Below, in pieces: positions 50,320 to 59,426 of a DNA stretch of 64,000 nucleotides. The position numbers and the translations under genes were made by a program. Every line of letters starts with the position of its first letter. The stretch's first letter is position 1. The notes below the pieces were generated by a model. That model was given only the letters and a program-made list of their open reading frames with translations. It was not told the origin of the DNA and ran no database searches. This DNA comes from Mesorhizobium sp. ES1-1 (lineage in GTDB: Bacteria; Pseudomonadota; Alphaproteobacteria; Rhizobiales; Rhizobiaceae): positions 1 through 64,000 of the forward strand of contig NZ_JAIUGX010000014.1 in NCBI RefSeq assembly GCF_020164785.1. Direction: 5' to 3'.

Positions 50320-51294
50320 TCAGAGCCAACCGCGGCGGCGGAAATACAGATAGGGCAGGATCGCCGACAGAACCATCATGGCAATGGCGAAGGGATAGCC
50401 GAACTCCCACTTAAGTTCGGGGATGACATCGAAATTCATGCCGTAGATCGAGGCGACCAGCGTCGGCGGCAGGAAGATCACGGCGGCGACGGAGAAGATC
50501 TTGATGATGGCGTTCTGCTCGATCGAGATCATGCCCAGCGTAGCGTCGAGCAGGAACGAGATCTTTTGCGACAGGAAGGTGACGTGGTCGGCGAGCGACT
50601 GCACGTCGCGTGACAGCGTCTTGATACGCGCCTTGGTGTCCTTGCTCATCTTGGTGGACGCCGAAGCATGGGCGAAGAAGCCGGCGAGGCGCTGCAGGGA
50701 GATCAGGCTGTCGCGCACCGACGAGGCGACATCCTCCTTGCGGGCGATGCTCTTCAGCAATTCCTGGAAGTCGCGGTTGCGCTTCGACGCCTTCGTCGAT
50801 CGGGCCTCGAAAATGTCACGCGAAATCGCCTCGATGTCGCGGCCGGCGCGTTCGAGGATATCGGCGAGGCGATCGACGATCGCTTCCAGCAGACCGATCA
50901 GAATGGTGTCGCCGCTGGTGCAGCCGGTGGCCGCCTTCTCGGCGCGCTGCGGAAAGGTCTTGAACGCCGTCGGTTCATGATAGCGCACGGTGATGAGCCT
51001 GGCGCCGGCGAGCACGAAGGTGACAGGCGACATCTGTGGATCGTCGATATCCGTCTGGGCCGGCAGGGTAGCAGTCATGAAATAGGCGCCGTCCTCGACA
51101 TAAAGGCGGCTCGAGATCTCGATCTCCTCCATCTCCTCGCGCGTCGGCACGTCGACGCCGAGCCAGGTCTCGATCGTCTTCTCCTCTTCCTTTGTCGGAT
51201 TGATCAAATCGGCCCAGACGATGCTGTCGCTGTTGGCCAGGAGATCGTCGACGGCGCACAGGCGATCATTATCGACGACGAAGGCTTTGATCAT
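50320..51294 (-). CDS. corA: CorA-family magnesium/divalent-cation channel
   Basis: A 325-residue protein with a long cytoplasmic helical domain (for example DTKARIKTLSRDVQSLADHVTFLSQKISFLL) and two C-terminal membrane helices. The ion-selectivity motif YGMN is seen in ASIYGMNFDVIPE between them. It would import Mg2+ (or Co2+/Ni2+) as a pentamer. The ATG at 51294 matches the family start (MIKAFVVDNDRL); the longer frame upstream is not conserved. Confidence 0.94.
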   Translation of the reverse strand: MIKAFVVDNDRLCAVDDLLANSDSIVWADLINPTKEEEKTIETWLGVDVPTREEMEEIEISSRLYVEDGAYFMTATLPAQTDIDDPQMSPVTFVLAGARLITVRYHEPTAFKTFPQRAEKAATGCTSGDTILIGLLEAIVDRLADILERAGRDIEAISRDIFEARSTKASKRNRDFQELLKSIARKEDVASSVRDSLISLQRLAGFFAHASASTKMSKDTKARIKTLSRDVQSLADHVTFLSQKISFLLDATLGMISIEQNAIIKIFSVAAVIFLPPTLVASIYGMNFDVIPELKWEFGYPFAIAMMVLSAILPYLYFRRRGWL

Positions 51295-51494
51295 CGCCGG
51301 GTCTCCATGCTGGGGCCGAAGGTGCGGTCGGAATGACGCGTGTTCCGGAAGGCGCGAGCCGCTAGCTGTATGAAAGCGCCGGTCGCGCAGGAGCCGATTA
51401 GACCCGAGACGCGACAAGGTCAAGGCGGCCATGCCACGGCCGAGGCGTTGCGGGAGTACGACCGGATCGCAATGAGCGCCGGCGGCGCGAGGCC

Positions 51495-52598
51495 TCAGGT
51501 GTTGAACTTGAACAGCATGATGTCGCCGTCCTGGACGACGTATTCCTTGCCTTCGTCGCGCGCCTTGCCGGCTTCCTTGGCCGCCACTTCGCCGCCCAAA
51601 GTGACGAAGTCGTTGTAGGCGATGGTCTGTGCGCGGATGAAGCCGCGCTCGAAGTCGGTGTGGATGACGCCGGCCGCCTGCGGTGCCTTGTCGCCCTTAT
51701 GCACGGTCCAGGCGCGCGTCTCCTTCGGGCCCACGGTAAAGTAGGTGATGAGGTGCAACAGCTCGTAGCCGGCCCGGATGACCTTGTTGAGGCCTGGCTC
51801 GTCGAGGCCGAGCGAGGCCAGGAACTCCATCTCCTCCTCGTCCGAGAGCTGGGCGACCTCGGCCTCGATGGCGGCGGAGATCACGACCGTGCTCGCGCCC
51901 TGCGCGGCGGCCATCTTTTCCACCGCTCTGGTGTGTTCGTTGCCGGTCGCGGCGTCGGCCTCGGCGACGTTGCAGACATAGAGCACCGGATGCGAGGTCA
52001 ACAGGTTCAGTCCCTGGAGGATGCCCAGATCCTCCGGCGAGATGCCCTTGAGCAGGACGCGGGTCGGCTTGCCGGCCTGCAACAGCTCGAGTGCCGCTTC
52101 CATCATCGGCAGCACGGCAGTCGCTTCCTTGTCCTTGCTGGCGGCGCGCTTGCGGATCTGCACGATGCGGCGCTCGAGGCTATCCAGATCGGCCAGCATC
52201 AGCTCGGTCTCGACCGTCTCGGCGTCTGCGACGGGGTCGATGCGGCCCTCGACATGGGTGATGTCGTCGTCCTCGAAACAGCGCAGCACATGCACGATGG
52301 CGTCAACCTCGCGGATGTTGGCAAGGAACTGGTTGCCCAGGCCTTCGCCCTTCGAGGCGCCGCGCACGAGGCCGGCGATGTCGACGAAGGAGATGCGGGT
52401 CGGAATGATCTCCTTCGACTTGCCGATCGCGGCGATCTTCTGCAGGCGCGGGTCCGGCACCGCCACCTCACCGGTGTTCGGTTCGATGGTGCAGAACGGA
52501 TAGTTGGCGGCCTGTGCCGCGGCCGTCCTGGTCAACGCGTTGAAGAGCGTCGACTTGCCGACGTTGGGCAAGCCAACGATGCCGCATTTGAAACCCAT
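51495..52598 (-). CDS. ychF: Redox-regulated ATPase/GTPase YchF (OLA1)
   Basis: A 367-residue Obg-like P-loop protein. G1 is GLPNVGKST (9-17), G3 is DIAGLVRGASKGEGLGNQFL, and the C-terminal TGS domain (LLHLITYFTVGPKETRAWTVHKGDKAPQAAGVIHTDFERGFIRAQTI) is complete. The family binds ribosomes and prefers ATP. Gene order ychF-pth-rplY is common in rhizobia and suggests a translation-linked unit. AGGACCAGACACA precedes the ATG. Confidence 0.97.
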   Translation of the reverse strand: MGFKCGIVGLPNVGKSTLFNALTRTAAAQAANYPFCTIEPNTGEVAVPDPRLQKIAAIGKSKEIIPTRISFVDIAGLVRGASKGEGLGNQFLANIREVDAIVHVLRCFEDDDITHVEGRIDPVADAETVETELMLADLDSLERRIVQIRKRAASKDKEATAVLPMMEAALELLQAGKPTRVLLKGISPEDLGILQGLNLLTSHPVLYVCNVAEADAATGNEHTRAVEKMAAAQGASTVVISAAIEAEVAQLSDEEEMEFLASLGLDEPGLNKVIRAGYELLHLITYFTVGPKETRAWTVHKGDKAPQAAGVIHTDFERGFIRAQTIAYNDFVTLGGEVAAKEAGKARDEGKEYVVQDGDIMLFKFNT

Positions 52599-52686
52599 TG
52601 TGTCTGGTCCTATCGGGAAATCGAGATTTGATCAGGGCTATGGGCGATACGGGTGATCGGCGTCAAGCCCCGGGCGCCGTCGCTGC

Positions 52687-53412
52687 TCAGTCCTTGCCGC
52701 CGAACAGCTTCTTCAACATGGCGGCCATCGGTCCGGAGTCCGGCAGTTTGGCAGGCGCCTGCTGTGGGCGAGCCTGGCGGATGTGGCTCTGCTGTTTTGG
52801 AGCCTGCTGCTTTTGCGCCGGCTTTTCCGGCTCGGCGCCGGCCTTGCCCTGGACGGCGAGCGTGGCCTTGTTCATGAAGCCGGACTCGTCTCCCTTGACG
52901 ATCATGGCGGCGTTGTCGGCGATGGCTTCGAGCAAAGGGTCGAGCCACTCCCGGTCGACCTTGTCGAAATCGCCCAAAACGTGATGCTGGACCATTTCCC
53001 TGACGCCGGGATGACCGACGCCGATGCGCACGCGGCGATAAGCGTTGCCCACATGGCCGTCGATCGAGCGTATGCCGTTGTGGCCGCCGGCGCCGCCCCC
53101 TGTCTTGATGCGCAGCTTGCCTTCGGCAAGGTCGATCTCGTCATAGAAGACCGTGAGCGCGGACGGGTCGAGCTTGTAGAAGCGCAGCGCTTCACCGACC
53201 GATTGGCCGGAATTGTTCATGAACGTCTGGGGCTTGATCAGGACTAGCTTTTCGCCGCCAAGCATGCCCTCGGCGATCAGTCCCTGGAATTTCTTCGACC
53301 AGGGTGAAAAGGAATGGCGGCGGGCGATTGCGTCCGCCGCCATAAAGCCGACATTGTGCCGGTTGTTGGCATACTTCACGCCCGGATTGCCGAGTCCTGC
53401 AAACAGCAGCAT
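52687..53412 (-). CDS. pth: Peptidyl-tRNA hydrolase with a C-terminal extension
   Basis: A 241-residue enzyme that recycles tRNA from peptidyl-tRNA. The catalytic His is H19 in NNRHNVGFMAA; other conserved blocks are LIKPQTFMNNSGQSV, VFYDEIDLAEGKLRIKTGGGAGGHNGIRSI and VRIGVGHPG. The core ends near residue 190; the remaining 45 or so residues form a Gln/Lys/Ala/Pro-rich tail (EKPAQKQQAPKQQSH) ending in MAAMLKKLFGGKD, longer than the usual 190-200 residues. Such tails occur in other rhizobial Pth proteins. It lies between ychF and rplY. Confidence 0.96.
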   Translation of the reverse strand: MLLFAGLGNPGVKYANNRHNVGFMAADAIARRHSFSPWSKKFQGLIAEGMLGGEKLVLIKPQTFMNNSGQSVGEALRFYKLDPSALTVFYDEIDLAEGKLRIKTGGGAGGHNGIRSIDGHVGNAYRRVRIGVGHPGVREMVQHHVLGDFDKVDREWLDPLLEAIADNAAMIVKGDESGFMNKATLAVQGKAGAEPEKPAQKQQAPKQQSHIRQARPQQAPAKLPDSGPMAAMLKKLFGGKD

Positions 53413-53435
53413 CGCCAGCTCCAGGCGAAAGGAGA

Positions 53436-54077
53436 TTACTTCTCTTCGGCGGCAGGAGCCGCTTCGGGTGCAGCCGCTTCAGCCGTGTCTTCGGTCTCCG
53501 GCTTCATCGCCGAAGAACCGGCAATGGTCGCGACGGTGAAGTCGCGGTCGGAGATGACGGGTTTCACACCTGCCGGCAGCTTGACCGCCGAAATGTGGAT
53601 CGAGTCGCCGATATTGGTGCCGGTGAGATCGATGGTGATGAATTCCGGGATCGCATTGGCTGGGCAGTGGAACTCGACTTCGTGACGCACGATGTTGAGC
53701 ACGCCGCCACGCTTGATGCCGGGCGACTTGTCCTCATTGATGAAGTGGACAGGCACGTTGACATTGACCTCGGTGTCCTTGCCGATGCGCAGGAAGTCGA
53801 CATGGACAGGGAAATCCTTGACCGGGTCGAGCTGGAAGTCCTTCGGCAGGACCTGGATCTTCTGGCCGTCGACATCGATCGTGGCGATTGTGGTGAGGAA
53901 CCCGCCGCCATGGATCTTGTAGAAGATGTCCTTATAGGTGAGCGAGATAGCCAGGGGAGGCTGCTTGTCACCGTAGATTACTGCAGGCACTTTACCGTTG
54001 CGGCGAACTGCACGGGCGGACCCCTTACCGACCTGTTCGCGCGCTTCGGCCTTGAGCTCGTAAGTGTCGTGGCTCAT
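53436..54077 (-). CDS. rplY: 50S ribosomal protein L25 (general stress protein Ctc type)
   Basis: A 213-residue ribosomal protein binding 5S rRNA. The L25 domain (YELKAEAREQVGKGSARAVRRNGKVPAVIYG) is followed by the Ctc/TL5 beta domain (VHVDFLRIGKDTEVNVNVPVHFINEDKSPGIKRGGVLNIVRHEVEFHC) and an acidic Glu/Ala-rich tail. The ATG at 54077 has GAAAGGAA upstream and begins the conserved domain. A GC hairpin in the leader (54145-54162) could be regulatory; this is speculative. Confidence 0.96.
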   Translation of the reverse strand: MSHDTYELKAEAREQVGKGSARAVRRNGKVPAVIYGDKQPPLAISLTYKDIFYKIHGGGFLTTIATIDVDGQKIQVLPKDFQLDPVKDFPVHVDFLRIGKDTEVNVNVPVHFINEDKSPGIKRGGVLNIVRHEVEFHCPANAIPEFITIDLTGTNIGDSIHISAVKLPAGVKPVISDRDFTVATIAGSSAMKPETEDTAEAAAPEAAPAAEEK

Positions 54078-54268
54078 GGCATTTCCTTTCGGTTGTTCTG
54101 GAGCGTTCGCGGCGGACAAATTGCCTGGACCGCAAACGTCGAAAGCCGCCGGGTAAGGCGGCCTTCCGCCGCGTTGCCTCCAAGGGTGTCTACGCGGGTG
54201 GCGGCTCTATAGCGGAAGGCGGCTGGCGGTGCAACCCGGGTGGGTATGAGCAACCCCGTTACAGGCCG

Positions 54269-55507
54269 CTATGCCACGGCTGCCTTGCGCGCTTCCTTCA
54301 TGTTCGGCAGGAACACGGTCAAGAGGCCCAGCAGCGGCAGATACGAACAGATCCGGAAGACGAAATCGATCCCCTTCATGTCGGCAACCACGCCGAGCAC
54401 CGCGGCGGCGATGCCGCCCATGCCGAAGGCGAAGCCGAAGAAGATGCCGGCGATCATGCCGACGCGGCCCGGCACCAACTCCTGCGCGAAGACGACGATG
54501 TTGGAGAAGGCCGACGACAGGATCAGCCCGATCAGCACCGTCAGCACCATGGTCCATTCCATGTTGGCGTAGGGCAGGGCGAGCGTGAATGGCAGCACGC
54601 CGACGATCGAGAACCAGATCATCGCCTTCTGTCCATAGCGGTCGCCGAACGGGCCGCCGAGCAGGATGCCGAGCGCCGAGGCGCCGAGGAACAGGAACAG
54701 CATGATCTGCGACATCTGCACTGAAACGCCGAACTTATGGATCGAGTAGAAGGTGTAGTAGCTGGCGAGGCTGGCGATGTAGGCGTTCTTGCTCAGCACC
54801 AGCAGGGTCAGCACGATCAACGCGCCCATCACCTTGCGGCGCGGGAATGGCGAAACGAAATTTGGCGCGCTGCGGTTGGCCTGCGCGGCGCGCAGCCGGC
54901 TGTACCAGCCGCCGACCCGCCACAGGACGATGATGCCGATCATGGAGCCGACGGCAAACCAGGCGATACTGGTCTGGCCGAACGGCACGACGATGAAGGC
55001 GGCCAGCAGCGGGCCCATGGACTGGCCGAAATTGCCGCCGACCTGGAAAAGCGACTGCGCGAGGCCGAACCGGCCGCCGGAGGCAAAGCGGGCGATGCGC
55101 GAGGATTCCGGATGGAAGATCGCCGAGCCGATGCCGATCAGCGAAGCGCCGATCAGCAGCAGCGCATAGTGACCGGCATAGGCCAGCACGATCAGGCCGA
55201 TCAGGGACGACGCCATGCCATAGGGCAGCGAATAGGGCATCGGCTTCTTGTCGGTGATCATCCCGATCACCGGCTGCAGCAGCGATGCCGTCACCTGGAA
55301 GGTGAAGGTCAGCAGGCCGATCTGCCAGAAATCCAGGCCATAATTCTCTTTCAGAAGCGGATAGATGGCCGATAGCAGCGATTGCATGATGTCGTTGATG
55401 CAGTGGCAAAAGCTTACCGCCAGAATGACGGTAAAGGCCGTCGCCTGGGCTGAGGCGGGGCTGGCGACCGCGGGCGGTGCGACGCTGGTGGCTGTCGTAT
55501 CGGACAA
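54269..55507 (-). CDS. MFS exporter, fosmidomycin-resistance (Fsr) type
   Basis: A 412-residue, 12-helix transporter. The opening FCHCINDIMQSLLSAIYPLLKENYGLDFWQIGLLTFTFQVTASLLQPVIG is characteristic of Fsr. It probably exports small toxic compounds. The start lies 151 bases from the divergent AraC-family regulator, which is the likely controller. Confidence 0.9.
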   Translation of the reverse strand: MSDTTATSVAPPAVASPASAQATAFTVILAVSFCHCINDIMQSLLSAIYPLLKENYGLDFWQIGLLTFTFQVTASLLQPVIGMITDKKPMPYSLPYGMASSLIGLIVLAYAGHYALLLIGASLIGIGSAIFHPESSRIARFASGGRFGLAQSLFQVGGNFGQSMGPLLAAFIVVPFGQTSIAWFAVGSMIGIIVLWRVGGWYSRLRAAQANRSAPNFVSPFPRRKVMGALIVLTLLVLSKNAYIASLASYYTFYSIHKFGVSVQMSQIMLFLFLGASALGILLGGPFGDRYGQKAMIWFSIVGVLPFTLALPYANMEWTMVLTVLIGLILSSAFSNIVVFAQELVPGRVGMIAGIFFGFAFGMGGIAAAVLGVVADMKGIDFVFRICSYLPLLGLLTVFLPNMKEARKAAVA

Positions 55508-55658
55508 GGCAGGCTCCGTAGTCTTCTTGGCGGGAGGGCCCGCAGGGCAGGTTGGCGGGGCTCACGCCGCCGCCCAGAGTGTCGGTGCCTTATAGGCTGC
55601 TTGCCGGGCGACTTCTTTCGTGGTTTGGTCCAATAGTTTCGCAAGTGGGCCATACAAG

Positions 55659-56549
55659 ATGCCGCATGGCAGGGAAATCTCTAACCCCGGCAACGCCGAT
55701 CTCGAGCAGATGCATGAGCGTCGCTGGCAATGGCTGGAGCAGGTGGCCGGACCGGCTGTGGCCTTGCCGACCGAATATCCGGACGGCTACCACGTGCCGC
55801 GACATCGACACAGCCGCAGCCAGTTGCTGCACGCCCTGGTCGGCGTGGTGCTGGTGACGACGCGGCACGGGCGCTGGATGGTGCCGCCCGATCACGCGAT
55901 GTGGATCCCGGCCGGCACCGAGCATTCGGTCGAAATGCTGGGCGATGTCTCGATGCGCTCGGTCTATGTCATGCCGCAGGCGATACCCGGCCTGCCCGAG
56001 GGGCTGCGTGTGGTCGGCGTCACAGACCTGATGCACAGCCTGATCGTGGAATCGGAAAAGCTGCCGCAGGGTGGCGAATTGCAGGGCCGCGGCGGGTTGA
56101 TCATGAATCTCCTGCTGCATGAAATCCCGACCCTGCCGGAACGGCCGCTCGGCTTGCCGTTCCCGTCGGATCAGAGGCTTGCCGCGCTGTGCAGGCGGTT
56201 CGTCGCCGCGCCTTCGCCGCGCGCGACGATCGACGAATGGGCTGATGCCGCTGGCATGAGCCGCCGTTCCTTCACCCGCGCCTTCCACCGGCAGACCGGC
56301 CTCTCGCTGTCGACCTGGCGCCAGCAGGCCTGCCTGTTCGCGGCCTTGCCCCGGCTGGCGGACGGCGAGCCGATCACGCGGGTGGCGCTCGACCTAGGGT
56401 ATGACAGCGTGCCGGCCTTCATCACCATGTTCAAGCGCATGCTGGGAACTTCACCGCGCGGCTATATGCGCGGCGCGCGCGACAGCGGCGAAAGCCCGCG
56501 TCGGCCAGCGGCCGAAGGGGCAACCAGATTGCTGCCGTCGACTATCTAG
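55659..56549 (+). CDS. AraC-family transcriptional regulator
   Basis: A 296-residue regulator with an N-terminal cupin (HVPRHRHSRSQLLHALVGVVLVTTRHGRWMVPPDHAMWIPAGTEHSVEML) and two C-terminal helix-turn-helix motifs (ATIDEWADAAGMSRRSFTRAFHRQTGLSLSTWRQQ and PITRVALDLGYDSVPAFITMFKRMLGTSPRGYMR). The ATG at 55659 gives the usual start. It is divergent from the Fsr-type exporter gene and probably controls it in response to a small ligand. Confidence 0.92.
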   Translation: MPHGREISNPGNADLEQMHERRWQWLEQVAGPAVALPTEYPDGYHVPRHRHSRSQLLHALVGVVLVTTRHGRWMVPPDHAMWIPAGTEHSVEMLGDVSMRSVYVMPQAIPGLPEGLRVVGVTDLMHSLIVESEKLPQGGELQGRGGLIMNLLLHEIPTLPERPLGLPFPSDQRLAALCRRFVAAPSPRATIDEWADAAGMSRRSFTRAFHRQTGLSLSTWRQQACLFAALPRLADGEPITRVALDLGYDSVPAFITMFKRMLGTSPRGYMRGARDSGESPRRPAAEGATRLLPSTI

Positions 56550-57481
56550 TCGAACAGGCTCGACACCGATTCCTCGGTGGCCGTGCGCGAGATGGCTTCG
56601 CCCATCAGATCGGCGATCGAGATGACGCGGATGTTCGGCGCGTCGAGCACGCCTTGGGTCGGCTGGATGGAATCGGTGATCACCAGCTCCTGCAGCTTCG
56701 AGCTGCTGATGCGGGCCACGGCGCCGCCTGACAGCACGCCATGGGTGATATAGGCAGTGACGCTGGTGGCGCCGTTAGCCAGCAACGCGTCGGCGGCGTT
56801 GCACAGCGTGCCGCCGGAATCGACGATGTCGTCGATCAGCAGGCAGTCCTTGCCGGCGACAGCGCCGATGATGTTCATCACTTCCGACTCGCCGGGCCGC
56901 TCGCGGCGCTTGTCGACGATGGCCAGTTGCGCGTCGAAGCGCTTGGCCAGCGCGCGAGCCCGCACCACGCCGCCAATGTCGGGCGACACCACCACGACAT
57001 TGCCGAGCTGCTTGTATTTCGCCTTCACGTCGCGGGCCATCACCGGGACGGAGAACAGATTGTCGGTCGGGATGTCGAAGAAGCCCTGGATCTGCCCGGC
57101 ATGCAGGTCGAGCGTCAGGACGCGGTCGACGCCGGCGCGGGTGATCATGTTGGCGACCAGCTTGGCCGAGATCGGCGTGCGGCCGGAGGCGCGGCGGTCT
57201 TGCCTGGCGTAGCCGAAATAGGGGATCACGGCGGTGATGCGTTTGGCCGACGAGCGCATGAAGGCATCGATCATGATGAGCAGTTCCATCAGGTGATCGT
57301 TGGTCGGAAACGAGGTCGACTGCAGGATGAAAACATCCTCGCCACGCACGTTTTCCTGGATTTCAACGAAGATTTCCTGATCGGCGAAACGCCTGACGCT
57401 GGCTTTGCCCAGCGGGATGTTGAGATAGCGGGCGACCGCTTCAGCCAGCACCCTGTTGGAATTGCCTGCGAAGAGTTTCAT
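56546..57481 (-). CDS. prs: Ribose-phosphate pyrophosphokinase
   Basis: A 311-residue enzyme that makes PRPP from ribose 5-phosphate and ATP. Family landmarks are the flexible loop RFADQEIFVEIQENVRGEDVFILQS, ITAVIPYFGYARQDRR, the Mg/ribose site VVVSPDIGGVVRARAL, and the PRPP loop CLLIDDIVDSGGTLCNAADAL. It converges with the AraC-type gene with a 4-base overlap of 3' ends. Confidence 0.97.
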   Translation of the reverse strand: MKLFAGNSNRVLAEAVARYLNIPLGKASVRRFADQEIFVEIQENVRGEDVFILQSTSFPTNDHLMELLIMIDAFMRSSAKRITAVIPYFGYARQDRRASGRTPISAKLVANMITRAGVDRVLTLDLHAGQIQGFFDIPTDNLFSVPVMARDVKAKYKQLGNVVVVSPDIGGVVRARALAKRFDAQLAIVDKRRERPGESEVMNIIGAVAGKDCLLIDDIVDSGGTLCNAADALLANGATSVTAYITHGVLSGGAVARISSSKLQELVITDSIQPTQGVLDAPNIRVISIADLMGEAISRTATEESVSSLFD

Positions 57482-57585
57482 GCACCGTTCCTGGTGAAGG
57501 ATTTCCTCGGGCTTTTAGCTGCCCGCGCCGGTATTGCAAGCGCCGTGATCGGGAATCCGCCGGCTAAGATGAAGAAAGCTCCGCG

Positions 57586-57601
57586 CCCCCGCAGGCGGGG
57601 G
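57586..57601 (-). terminator. Hairpin downstream of the lipoprotein gene
   Basis: CCCCCGC (minus strand, 57601-57595) pairs with GCGGGGG (57592-57586) around a 2-base loop, starting 5 bases after the lipoprotein stop. The following sequence is only moderately T-rich, so it may be a weak terminator ahead of prs. Confidence 0.45.
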
Positions 57602-57606
57602 TCATT

Positions 57607-58233
57607 TCAGCCTGCCTTGCCGCCAAGCCAGGCTTCGAACTGGTCGAGCGTCTGGTCGGCAATCGCCTGCATGGTGGCGGGCGACACCGCCTTCCAGTTG
57701 TCGGCGCCGCTGCTGTCGCCGGACGTGACCGAAGGCGCCTTCTGCTGGCCGTTGATGCGGTGCAGCCGGTTGCCGGCCGGGTCATAGATGTCCCAGACAT
57801 AGATGACGGTGGTGTCCTTGCCTTCAGAGAGCACCGAGAAGTAGCCCTTCAGCACATGGGTCGCGGTCTGATCGGCGCTGCCGGCAAGCGTAATGCCGCG
57901 CTGCCTGGCGCGCGTCTGCAACTCGGCCGTCAGCGGCGTCGCGGCTTCCACCGATGCGCCGACGATCGGCGCGATCTGCAGGCGTGTCCTGGACAGGATT
58001 GCGGCGCTTTGCGCCGGCGTTGGCGGTGCAGCGGCGGTACCGCCCGTGGTGACGGCGGGCCCGGCGCCGGCGGCAATAGTACCGGCGGCCTTGCCTTGCG
58101 TGGCGGGCGGCGGCGTTGCCGCTGTCGCGGGTGGTGTTATCGCCGATGGCTCAAGTACATCCTTGGCATTGGTGCAGGCGGCCATCGCCAGCGCCGCGAG
58201 CAATGACACGGTCGTCACATGCGATCGTCTCAT
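57607..58233 (-). CDS. Putative lipoprotein
   Basis: A 208-residue exported protein. The lipobox is LAALAMAAC with the lipidated Cys at position 20. A Pro/Ala/Thr-rich linker of about 60 residues leads to a C-terminal domain of about 120 residues (RLQIAPIVGASVEAATPLTAELQTRARQRGITLAG) ending in WKAVSPATMQAIADQTLDQFEAWLG. I recognise no named family. The ATG at 58233 begins the signal peptide. It lies 42 bases after the creatinase-fold gene on the same strand. Confidence 0.75.
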   Translation of the reverse strand: MRRSHVTTVSLLAALAMAACTNAKDVLEPSAITPPATAATPPPATQGKAAGTIAAGAGPAVTTGGTAAAPPTPAQSAAILSRTRLQIAPIVGASVEAATPLTAELQTRARQRGITLAGSADQTATHVLKGYFSVLSEGKDTTVIYVWDIYDPAGNRLHRINGQQKAPSVTSGDSSGADNWKAVSPATMQAIADQTLDQFEAWLGGKAG

Positions 58234-58274
58234 TTGCCTGGTAACTCCTTGGCGAACAACGCCCCAGTATGGAT

Positions 58275-59426
58275 TCACTGCACGATCAAGTCGAGATCAT
58301 GGCGGGAGAGCGGCTTCGGCTGCGTTTCGGTGGTCAGGTAGGTTCGGCCAAGCGTCATCGCCGCTTCTGTTTCGGAGTCCATGATGATCATGTGCGCGAA
58401 CAGCGTCATGTTGGGAGCGATCGGCTCCGGGTTGCCCTGGTAGAACATCGGCATGTCCATCCAGGACGGCGTAAAGCGGGCGCCGACCGAATAGCCGCAG
58501 GCGTTCAGACGGTGCTTGGTCAGGCCGTGCGTCTCCAAGGTGCGGGCGTGGGCATCGAAGACGTCGCCAAAACTGTTGCCGGGCGTCATCGCCTTCTCGA
58601 CGGCCAGCAACGCGGCGCGTGCGGCGTCGAACAGGTCCTGATGGCGCTTCGACACTTTGCCGGTCAGCACCGTGCGCATCATCGGCGCGTGATAGTGGTG
58701 GAAGACGCCGGCCCATTCGAGCGTCAGCTGGTCGTTCTTGTTGAGCTTGCGGCGGCCGGCCTTGTAGCGGCAGAGCAGAGCGTCGACGCCGGAGCCGATG
58801 ATGAACTCGTTGGCCGGATAGTCGCCGCCGCCGGCGAAGATCGCACCCTGCATCGCCGCCAGGATCAGCGCCTCGTCGCCGCCCTGCCTGATCAGCGGCA
58901 AGGCTGCGTCCAGCGCGTCGTCGGAGAGATTGGCGGCTTTCTCGGCCTTGGCTATCTCGGCGGGACTTTTGAACAGTCGAAGCCGGCCGACAATGCCGGA
59001 CGCATCGGCTATCTGGCCGAAGGTCTGCAACTGTTCGTCCAGCCGGCGGCCATTATAGGCAGTCAGGCCGTGCGTATCATATTCGACGCCGATGCGGGCG
59101 CCGAGCAGGTCGAGATCGTTGAGCAGATTGCGCAGATCGACGGCCGGGTTGGCGCCGTTGCGGTCGGTCCACAGGACGATGTTGTCGATGATCGAGGTGT
59201 GGCGCGCCTGGCGCAGATCGGCCGAACGGGTCAAAAGCACCATCGAGCCGTCGGCCTTCATCACCAGGCACTGGAAGAAGCAAAAGCCGAACGTGTCGTA
59301 GCCGGTCAGCCAGTACATGCTTTCCTGCGCGAACAGAAGGATGGCATCCAGCTTCTTTTCGGCCATCTCGATCATCAGCCGGTCGCGCCGAGCGTCGAAT
59401 TCCGATCGTTCAAAATGCAGAGCCAT
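58275..59426 (-). CDS. M24/creatinase-fold protein lacking metal ligands (EutD/DoeA-like)
   Basis: A 383-residue pita-bread-fold protein. The N-terminal creatinase domain (LDAILLFAQESMYWLTGYDTFGF) and C-terminal catalytic domain are complete, but the five metal ligands of Xaa-Pro peptidases are not: the first strand reads LEWAGVFHHYHAPMMRT (236-252) instead of D...D..RT, and later ligand positions are Tyr and His (GYSVGARFTPSW, TLFAHMIIMDSETEA). Metal-free members include creatinase and ectoine hydrolase (EutD/DoeA), whose GYxxGxxxxPxW segment it shares. It may cleave a cyclic or C-N substrate rather than a peptide. It is adjacent to pgeF, overlapping by 1 base. Confidence 0.82.
   Translation of the reverse strand: MALHFERSEFDARRDRLMIEMAEKKLDAILLFAQESMYWLTGYDTFGFCFFQCLVMKADGSMVLLTRSADLRQARHTSIIDNIVLWTDRNGANPAVDLRNLLNDLDLLGARIGVEYDTHGLTAYNGRRLDEQLQTFGQIADASGIVGRLRLFKSPAEIAKAEKAANLSDDALDAALPLIRQGGDEALILAAMQGAIFAGGGDYPANEFIIGSGVDALLCRYKAGRRKLNKNDQLTLEWAGVFHHYHAPMMRTVLTGKVSKRHQDLFDAARAALLAVEKAMTPGNSFGDVFDAHARTLETHGLTKHRLNACGYSVGARFTPSWMDMPMFYQGNPEPIAPNMTLFAHMIIMDSETEAAMTLGRTYLTTETQPKPLSRHDLDLIVQ

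Noticed and set aside
54078..54268. tRNA-like GC-rich sequence upstream of rplY
   Set aside because: Hairpins are present but no cloverleaf, anticodon stem or T-loop consensus can be drawn.
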